Below the pieces are notes generated by a model that did not search any database, was not told the origin of the DNA, and saw nothing but the letters and a program-made list of their open reading frames with translations. The translations under genes and the position numbers were made by a program. Positions 7,069-11,614 of a stretch of 11,614 nucleotides of DNA are shown in pieces (positions within the stretch are counted from its first letter, which is position 1; every line of letters begins with the position of its first letter). Origin of the DNA: Ruminococcaceae bacterium UBA1772 (GTDB lineage: Bacteria > Bacillota > Clostridia > Oscillospirales > Acutalibacteraceae); NCBI GenBank assembly GCA_002314645.1, contig DCGS01000003.1, positions 1 through 11,614 on the forward strand, in the 5' to 3' direction.

Positions 7069-7162
7069 GTTCATATTTCGTTAAAATTTTAAACGAAAAA
7101 TTCAATTAAAACAACACTTAAAACGACAGTTTTATATGAACAAAACGATCCATTTTTATGCA
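7069..7162 (-). promoter_or_regulatory. Promoter and conserved upstream elements of the shorter surface-protein gene
   Basis: On the minus strand, TTGTTT (7114-7109) and TAAAAT (7091-7086) are separated by 17 bp. TTAACGAAATATGAAC (7084-7069) follows one base after the -10 and ends 32 bases before the ATG. TGTCGTTTT (7128-7120) and TGCATAAAAA (7162-7153) lie upstream at the same distances as in the other paralog. TTCGTT and AACGAA also flank an AT-rich centre across the -10, a possible operator. Confidence 0.6.
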
Positions 7163-7172
7163 ACATTTCCAT

Positions 7173-7188
7173 ACATCAAAATTGATGT
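7173..7188. repeat. Short inverted repeat between the cadA terminator and the surface-protein promoter
   Basis: ACATCAA and TTGATGT form perfect 7-base arms around AA. The repeat lies just outside the cadA terminator, about 60 bp upstream of the -35 of the next gene. It may be an operator, a secondary hairpin after the terminator, or chance in AT-rich DNA. Confidence 0.3.
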
Positions 7189-7193
7189 AGAGA

Positions 7194-7222
7194 AATCCCC
7201 TAGATATAGTATCTAGGGGATT
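7194..7222 (-). terminator. Intrinsic terminator after cadA
   Basis: AATCCCCTAGATA (7194-7206) and TATCTAGGGGATT (7210-7222) form a perfect 13-bp stem with a 3-base loop. It lies 30 bases past the cadA stop. The T tract on the minus strand is short and interrupted (TTTCTC), so termination may be less efficient than at the other hairpins here. Confidence 0.75.
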
Positions 7223-7252
7223 ATAAATTCAATATTCACTTTAAAGTTTTTC

Positions 7253-9730
7253 TTATTTTTTAAGCATTCTCATTGAGTTAATAACGGCAATAATCATTAC
7301 ACCAACGTCGCCGAAAATTGCCATCCACATGTTTGCAATACCAAATGCACCAAGAACCAAAAGAATGAATTTAACAGCGAGTGCAAATGTAATGTTCTGT
7401 GTAACAATTTTCTTTGTTATCTTTGCAACATCTACGGCATCAAGGAGTTTTGATGGTTCGTCTGTCATGAGAACAATATCTGCAGCCTCAATTGCAGCGT
7501 CTGAACCAAGCGCACCCATTGCAATACCAATGTCTGCTCTTGCAAGAACTGGTGCATCGTTAATACCATCACCAACAAATGCGGTCTTTCCCTTTTCATC
7601 CTGCATAAGGGCTTCAAGCTTTTGAACCTTGTCTCCTGGAAGGAGTTCGGCAAAGAATTTATCAAGTCCAAGCTTCTTAGAAATAGCCTCTGCAATTTCT
7701 TTTCCATCACCTGTAAGCATTACTGCGTTCTTAACGCCTGCAGCTTTAAGATTTTTAATTGCTTTTGCACTGTCCTCTTTCACCTCATCGGCAATTACAA
7801 TGCTTCCAGCAAATTTGCCATCAAATGCTACATAAATTTTTGTACCAATTGCATTTGATTCCTCGAACTCAATATTCTCTTTTTTCATGAGCTTTGCGTT
7901 TCCTGCAAGGATTTTGTGACCGTCACAAACAACACTTACACCGTGTCCAGAAATTTCTTCGTAATTTTCAAGAGCATCTTCAGGCACTTTATTGCCACCG
8001 TTCTCTTCATAAGCATTTACTACAGAACGAGCAATTGGATGATTAGAGAAGTGTTCTGCACTTGCAGCAATTTTAAGGAGTTTTTCGTTGTCACAGCCGT
8101 TTGCAGGGTTTACTTCCGTTACCTTAAATACACCCTTTGTAAGTGTACCTGTTTTATCAAATACAATGTTTTCAAGGTCGTTAAGTGCTTCAAGGTAGTT
8201 GCTTCCCTTAATAAGAACACCACGTCTTGAAGCAGCACCAAGGCCGCCAAAGAATGTGAGTGGTACTGAAATAACAAGCGCACATGGACAGGAAATTACA
8301 AGGAATACGAACGCTCTGTAAATCCAGTCAGCCCATACACCGTGGAAGAAGATTGGTGGAACAAGAGCAAGAAGTAGCGCAGAAATAACAACTACTGGTG
8401 TGTAGTAATGAGCGAACTTTGAAATAAAGTTTTCTGCTGGAGCCTTCTTTGAAGTTGCATTTTCAACAAGGTCAATAATTTTTGAAGCGGTTGAATCGCC
8501 AAACTCTTTTGTAACCTTAATTAATATAAGGCCAGACTCATTAATGCAGCCTGAGAGGACTGAATCGCCCACATTTGCAGAACGAGGAACTGATTCACCT
8601 GTAAGCGCACGTGTATCAAGAGTTGTTTTTCCTTCAATGATTTCACCATCAAGTGGAACCTTTTCGCCAGGCTTTACAACAATGACGTCACCAATTTCAA
8701 CCTCTGCTGGGTTTACAACCTTTATGTCGTCGCCAACCTTCAAGTTTGCTGTATCAGGACGGATATCCATAAGTTCAGAAATAGATTTTCTCGACTTGCC
8801 AACAGCAACATCCTGGAAGAGCTCACCTATTTGGTAGAAAAGCATTACCGCAACGCCTTCCTTGTAGTCGCCAATTCCGAACGCGCCGACTGTAGAAAGA
8901 GCCATGAGGAAGTTCTCATCAAAGACTCTACCGCGTGTAATATTCTTAAGGGCACGAAGTACAACGTCGCCACCAAGAATAACGTAAGCCACAATAAATA
9001 TTGCTAAAGTAACGTAAATATTGAGCGATGTAAACTCTGAAAGAATAATTGCCAAAGCATAAATAACTGCACCAACTGCAAGCTTTATAATTCTCTTCTT
9101 GACATCGTCATCATCGCCATGAGAATGTCCGTGGTCATGGTCATGGTCTTCATGCACGTGTTGCTTCTCTTTTTCAAAAAGAGTTACAGGCACATCAGGT
9201 TCGTGCTTATGAACAATCTTTTCAACATCCGCAAAAAGATTTCCTTCATAGTTTTCTGCTTCAACTACAAGTTTCTGGCTTATTAAATTTACTGAAGCAC
9301 TTTCTACACCTGGTAATGCTGCAACCTCGTGTTCAATTTCGGCTGAGCAGTGTGGACAGTCAAGTCCTTCAAGGAAGAATACTGTTGCATGTTCATCATG
9401 ATGCACGTGATCTTCATGGTCATGATTATGGTTGTCGTGTTCGTGATCACATCCACAAGAGCATGATTCTCCATGTTCGTGGTCATGCTCATCATGGTGT
9501 TCCTTTTTTGTTATTTCCTCTACTGGAACGTCTGGTTCGTGCTTCTTTACTATTTTTGTTACAAGTTCAAGAAGGTCCCCTTCAAAGTCGTCTTCAAGTT
9601 CAACAGTTAGTTTCTGAGTAATAAGGTTAACTGAAGAAGACTTAACACCTTTTATTTTTCCCACTTCATTCTCAATTTCAGCAGAGCAATGTGGGCAATC
9701 AAGTCCTTTTAATAAATATTGCTTTTCCAT
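7253..9730 (-). CDS. cadA: Zn2+/Cd2+/Pb2+-exporting P-type ATPase (P1B-2 type) with two HMA domains and His-rich linkers
   Basis: This 825-residue P-type ATPase has every catalytic landmark. TGES is at 377-380, the transmembrane CPC at 481-483, the phosphorylated Asp525 in DKTGTLT, the His-Pro pair at 564-565, TGDG at 673-676 and GDGIND at 720-725. Lys787 and Asp808 in the last two helices are the pair typical of ZntA/CadA-like pumps and argue against a copper pump. The cytoplasmic N-terminus holds two heavy-metal-associated domains with LDCPHC (metal Cys12/15 and Cys125/128). Each is followed by a His/Asp/Glu-rich linker (77-114, including CSCGC at 90-94, and 191-204). The family usually has about 650-750 residues; the extra length is the second HMA and the linkers. 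A strong GGGGAGG ribosome binding site lies 5 bases before ATG. It exports toxic or excess Zn/Cd/Pb from the cytoplasm, is co-directional with the arsR-type gene, and is probably controlled by it. Confidence 0.93.
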   Translation of the reverse strand: MEKQYLLKGLDCPHCSAEIENEVGKIKGVKSSSVNLITQKLTVELEDDFEGDLLELVTKIVKKHEPDVPVEEITKKEHHDEHDHEHGESCSCGCDHEHDNHNHDHEDHVHHDEHATVFFLEGLDCPHCSAEIEHEVAALPGVESASVNLISQKLVVEAENYEGNLFADVEKIVHKHEPDVPVTLFEKEKQHVHEDHDHDHGHSHGDDDDVKKRIIKLAVGAVIYALAIILSEFTSLNIYVTLAIFIVAYVILGGDVVLRALKNITRGRVFDENFLMALSTVGAFGIGDYKEGVAVMLFYQIGELFQDVAVGKSRKSISELMDIRPDTANLKVGDDIKVVNPAEVEIGDVIVVKPGEKVPLDGEIIEGKTTLDTRALTGESVPRSANVGDSVLSGCINESGLILIKVTKEFGDSTASKIIDLVENATSKKAPAENFISKFAHYYTPVVVISALLLALVPPIFFHGVWADWIYRAFVFLVISCPCALVISVPLTFFGGLGAASRRGVLIKGSNYLEALNDLENIVFDKTGTLTKGVFKVTEVNPANGCDNEKLLKIAASAEHFSNHPIARSVVNAYEENGGNKVPEDALENYEEISGHGVSVVCDGHKILAGNAKLMKKENIEFEESNAIGTKIYVAFDGKFAGSIVIADEVKEDSAKAIKNLKAAGVKNAVMLTGDGKEIAEAISKKLGLDKFFAELLPGDKVQKLEALMQDEKGKTAFVGDGINDAPVLARADIGIAMGALGSDAAIEAADIVLMTDEPSKLLDAVDVAKITKKIVTQNITFALAVKFILLVLGAFGIANMWMAIFGDVGVMIIAVINSMRMLKK

Positions 9731-9744
9731 AAAAGCCTCCCCTT

Positions 9745-9770
9745 AATAGTTGAGCATATATTCAACTATT
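9745..9770 (-). promoter_or_regulatory. Second ArsR-family operator, between arsR and cadA
   Basis: AATAGTTGA (9745-9753) and TCAACTATT (9762-9770) are perfect inverted arms with an 8-base spacer. They share the core ATAGTTGA-N8-TCAACTAT with the site at the arsR promoter. The repeat ends about 14 bases before the cadA start codon, on the far side of its ribosome binding site. No convincing promoter lies in the 53-bp gap, so it may block elongation locally, serve a hidden promoter, or tune translation as an RNA hairpin. Confidence 0.7.
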
Positions 9771-9783
9771 TAGCTAAAAATTT

Positions 9784-10146
9784 TTATTCTTCTCGTAAGT
9801 GCTCAAAACCAATGTCTAATATTGTTTTTACATGTGAATCTGCAAGAGAATAGTAAACTACCTGTCCCTCTTTACGGAATTTAACTAAGTTAGAAAGTCT
9901 GAGTTCCTTAAGCTGATGAGAAACAGCAGACTTAGTAATTCCAAGAAGAGCTGCAAGATCACATACGCACATTTCCTGGATTTCAAGGGCATGAAGAATT
10001 TGAACCCTTGTTCCATCTCCGAAAAGTTTAAAAAGGGATGCAAGTTCAATGTATTCATTCTTGTCAGACATCTTAGATTTTACTTCTCTAACTGCATCCT
10101 CATGAATTACTTCACAAGAGCAAGTTGTCTGTACTTCGTTTTTCAT
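9784..10146 (-). CDS. ArsR/SmtB-family metal-sensing repressor, CadC/SmtB-like
   Basis: This 120-residue winged-helix repressor has the family core LFKLFGDGTRVQIL (38-51) and the recognition helix region TKSAVSHQLKEL (71-82). Both classic metal sites appear present. The alpha3N set is Cys9 and Cys11 in the N-terminal arm plus Cys60 and Cys62 in EMCVCDL, matching the Cd/Pb site of CadC. The alpha5 set is Asp103, His105, His116 and Glu119, with the D-x-H-x10-H-x2-E spacing of the SmtB/CadC zinc site. Metal binding would release DNA. The ribosome binding site AAAGGGAG lies a few bases before ATG. An inverted repeat overlaps its own start region and recurs before cadA, so autoregulation and control of the exporter are expected. 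Cd, Pb and Zn are the likely inducers; which one dominates cannot be read from sequence. Confidence 0.92.
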   Translation of the reverse strand: MKNEVQTTCSCEVIHEDAVREVKSKMSDKNEYIELASLFKLFGDGTRVQILHALEIQEMCVCDLAALLGITKSAVSHQLKELRLSNLVKFRKEGQVVYYSLADSHVKTILDIGFEHLREE

Positions 10147-10171
10147 TACACTCTCCCTTTCGTAAAATAAA

Positions 10172-10211
10172 AATGATAGATAGTTGAATAGTTGCTCAAC
10201 TATCTATCATT
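10172..10211 (-). promoter_or_regulatory. Primary ArsR-family operator at the arsR promoter
   Basis: AATGATAGATAGTTGA (10172-10187) and TCAACTATCTATCATT (10196-10211) are perfect 16-base inverted arms with an 8-base spacer. The upstream end touches the -10 hexamer and the repeat covers the expected transcription start, a normal position for an ArsR/SmtB repressor. On the minus strand the downstream arm runs into TTTATTTT, so RNA spanning the whole repeat would also form a terminator-like hairpin. Confidence 0.82.
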
Positions 10212-10240
10212 ATAATACGCTTTTTTTATTTTAATGTCAA
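10212..10240 (-). promoter_or_regulatory. Sigma-A promoter of the arsR-cadA unit
   Basis: Read on the minus strand, TTGACA (10240-10235) and TATTAT (10217-10212) are separated by exactly 17 bp, near the vegetative sigma-A consensus. The -35 begins only 4 bp after the stop codon of the upstream CobW-like gene, and the operator starts directly after the -10. Confidence 0.85.
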
Positions 10241-10244
10241 CCTA

Positions 10245-11204
10245 TCAGTTGAAATAAATCATACCATCTTCAGGCTCTTTTGCAGGAAGAATGCGAAGTG
10301 GTTCAAGAACAATAGTATATTCCTGCTCACTCTCAACAAACTTTGCATGCATACGCGCCTTAATTGTAATCCAAGACTCATGTGCTGGTTTCTTCTTTGG
10401 ATCATCTGGCCAGTTACAAGCAAGGCCAAAGAATCTTGTGTCTTCAGCGCAGCATACCATTGACATACGGCCTACACCAAAGAGGTCCTTCTGCATTCTT
10501 CTTGGGTTGTATACAAGTCCAAGGAATGAAACAACCTTGCCATCATACTTCATTGGGTTTTCCATTGCATCAATGTACCAGTTACCGTAATCTATGTCAG
10601 AAATTTCAATTACTGGCTGGTCAAGATCAATGTTGAGTTCCTGCTTATATGGTACAAGCTGCTCGTCATCAAACTCAAAGAGAATTTGTGCTCGTCTATT
10701 CATTGCCTTAACTGTTGTACCGAAACGCTTCATATCTGTATCTTTATTACATCTATTAAAGAATACATCGTCTGCTCTTGAAATTTGAGACATAATCATA
10801 TTCTTCATATCATTGTTGTTAAGATACATATCAAAAATACTTGCATCTGCTGTAGCAATAATTTGAACTACAACCCAAGACTTTGGAACATCCTGTGCAA
10901 TAAGTCTTTCTACGTCCCATGTACCGTTAAATTCAATGATAATCTGCTCAGGCTTGTACTGCTTTTGAAGGGAAGTAAGGTATTCACCGTTAAGGTCTTC
11001 CTCATTCTCAATCATAACAACAGAAACGCCTATGCGATCCATTTCCTCTAAATCATATTCAAGTTCGCCCTCTTCGCAGCATACAAGAAGAGTCTTTGCT
11101 TTTCCGCCGCGAGTAAACTCTGGGTCGTGAAGTGTTGCGTTTATGAAAGTGGTCTTACCACTGTCCATAAAGCCAACAAATAAAAATACTGGTACTTCTC
11201 TCAT
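10245..11204 (-). CDS. CobW-like P-loop GTPase fused to a TIGR03943/DUF1980-like C-terminal domain
   Basis: From the ATG at 11204 the product has 319 residues. That start follows AAGGGTGA at 6 bases; a GTG at 11213 would add three residues but lies inside this ribosome binding site. Residues 4-190 resemble the CobW/HypB/UreG nucleotide-binding fold, with a Walker A motif GFMDSGKT (11-18) and a Walker B-like strand ending in EFNG (91-94). The usual CobW GCICC metal motif is absent, with VCC at 41-43 instead, and the NKxD position reads NRCN (150-153), so GTP specificity is uncertain. Residues about 205-317 (KVVSFLGLVYNP, RMSMVCCAED, FFGLACNW) resemble the C-terminal domain of the TIGR03943/YcgQ family, proteins linked to a permease and to Zur-regulated loci in Bacillus. 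It starts 17 bases after the stop of the upstream CobW gene, so the two are probably one operon for metal delivery or uptake. Confidence 0.75.
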   Translation of the reverse strand: MREVPVFLFVGFMDSGKTTFINATLHDPEFTRGGKAKTLLVCCEEGELEYDLEEMDRIGVSVVMIENEEDLNGEYLTSLQKQYKPEQIIIEFNGTWDVERLIAQDVPKSWVVVQIIATADASIFDMYLNNNDMKNMIMSQISRADDVFFNRCNKDTDMKRFGTTVKAMNRRAQILFEFDDEQLVPYKQELNIDLDQPVIEISDIDYGNWYIDAMENPMKYDGKVVSFLGLVYNPRRMQKDLFGVGRMSMVCCAEDTRFFGLACNWPDDPKKKPAHESWITIKARMHAKFVESEQEYTIVLEPLRILPAKEPEDGMIYFN

Positions 11205-11221
11205 TCTAGTCACCCTTAAAA

Positions 11222-11614
11222 TTAAAGTCCAAATACAGATAAAAGCTTATCTTCTTTGAGTTCTGTTCCAATAACGCAAAGACGACCAATTACGTCTGCT
11301 GCACCATGGCGAACTTCATATTCACCTGGTGTTAAATCGAAGTGAATCCACTCGCCGTCTACACAAGGAACAATGCCCTTTGCACGAAGGATAATTCCAT
11401 ATTCCTCAGAGTTTGCAAGACTATCAAGAATAGTCTTCATTTCATCATCTGAGTACTTACGAGTTGTTTCCTTACCCCAGCTTGTAAATACATCATCTGC
11501 ATGATGGTGATGATGGTCATGATCATGGTGGTGATGCTCGTGGTCATGATCATGGCAGCCGCATGTGCAATCTTCACCGTGGTCATGGTCATGATGATGC
11601 TCATGCTCATGTTC
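11222..11614 (-). CDS. CobW-family GTPase, C-terminal part (5' end outside window), with His-rich segment
   Basis: The frame is open to the window edge, giving the last 130 residues. The first 38 visible residues include 20 His, alternating with Asp and Glu, plus the cluster DCTCGC. The rest is a clear CobW C-terminal domain (VFTSWGKETTRKYS, YGIILRAKGIVP, GEYEVRHGAADVIGRLCVIG, ending LLSVFGL). The metal-binding GTPase half lies upstream of the window. Members of this family with a His-rich stretch include metallochaperones of the ZNG1/YeiR/ZigA kind that act under zinc limitation. A role in zinc or another transition metal is therefore preferred to cobalamin synthesis. An internal ATG at 11440 is not a credible start, because the homologous domain and the His-rich segment continue upstream of it in frame. 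Confidence 0.85.
   Translation of the reverse strand, partial: EHEHEHHHDHDHGEDCTCGCHDHDHEHHHHDHDHHHHHADDVFTSWGKETTRKYSDDEMKTILDSLANSEEYGIILRAKGIVPCVDGEWIHFDLTPGEYEVRHGAADVIGRLCVIGTELKEDKLLSVFGL

Noticed and set aside
7253..9730. Copper-exporting ATPase (CopA) as identity, because of the CPC motif and HMA domains
   Set aside because: The last helices carry the Lys and Asp typical of Zn/Cd/Pb pumps and lack the copper-type signatures there, and the adjacent repressor is of the CadC/SmtB type.
11222..11440. A separate 72-residue gene starting at the ATG at 11440
   Set aside because: The frame stays open to the window edge and encodes contiguous CobW C-terminal domain and His-rich sequence upstream of that ATG, so this is the end of a larger protein.
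10245..11614. Linking the CobW-family genes to cobalamin synthesis because a B12 riboswitch is in the same window
   Set aside because: The riboswitch unit is on the other strand about 9 kb away and is closed by its own terminator. The CobW proteins sit next to metal-resistance genes and carry a His-rich tract and a TIGR03943-like domain, which fits metal handling better.
1..11614. Mobile element or recent horizontal transfer in the window
   Set aside because: No transposase, integrase, terminal inverted repeats or tRNA was seen, and codon style looks even across the genes.

Overview
The window comes from a low-G+C Bacillota (Firmicutes) genome, most likely a gut-type Clostridia member. This is inferred from AAGGAG ribosome binding sites, an ECF-type vitamin transporter component, threonine-rich secreted proteins carrying Listeria-Bacteroides (InlB B) repeats, and a Gram-positive arsR-cadA layout. 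No rRNA, tRNA, CRISPR array, transposase or phage gene is visible. The species cannot be named from the sequence.

Layout. (1) 1-684, plus strand: the 3' end of a NhaC-type Na+/H+ antiporter. (2) 689-1909, plus strand: an extended -10 promoter, a cobalamin riboswitch ending in an intrinsic terminator, then two overlapping genes, a membrane-tethered DUF4430 (transcobalamin C-terminal-like) protein and an ECF S component. Together they look like a B12-repressed corrinoid uptake unit. A strong bidirectional terminator separates it from the convergent genes that follow. (3) 1963-7036, minus strand: two tandem paralogous surface proteins (1034 and 582 aa). Each has a signal peptide, a right-handed beta-helix region, one InlB B repeat, a Thr/Pro-rich stalk and a conserved three-helix C-terminal membrane anchor. 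Each has its own promoter, and the two promoter and leader regions align without gaps over about 126 bp. (4) 7194-11614, minus strand: a metal-homeostasis cluster. In transcription order it holds the C-terminal part of a CobW-family GTPase with a His-rich segment, a second P-loop protein in which a CobW-like domain is joined to a TIGR03943/DUF1980-like C-terminal domain, an ArsR/SmtB-family sensor with intact-looking alpha3N and alpha5 metal sites, and a P1B-type Zn/Cd/Pb ATPase with two heavy-metal-associated domains and His-rich linkers.

How the genes work together. The sensor and exporter form an autoregulated detoxification unit: a consensus sigma-A promoter (TTGACA-N17-TATTAT) abuts one copy of the inverted repeat ATAGTTGA-N8-TCAACTAT, and a second copy lies between arsR and cadA. 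The upstream CobW pair belongs to a family usually linked to zinc scarcity or metal delivery, so opposite arms of metal homeostasis seem to sit head to tail. The most notable observations are the footprint-like promoter conservation in front of the two surface-protein paralogs, their shared multi-helix anchor with D-[DE]-T-P-L motifs at both ends of the stalk, the CobW/TIGR03943 fusion with degenerate G motifs, and an arsR operator that could also act as a terminator for read-through RNA. I found no clearly new system with a demonstrable mechanism; these are leads.
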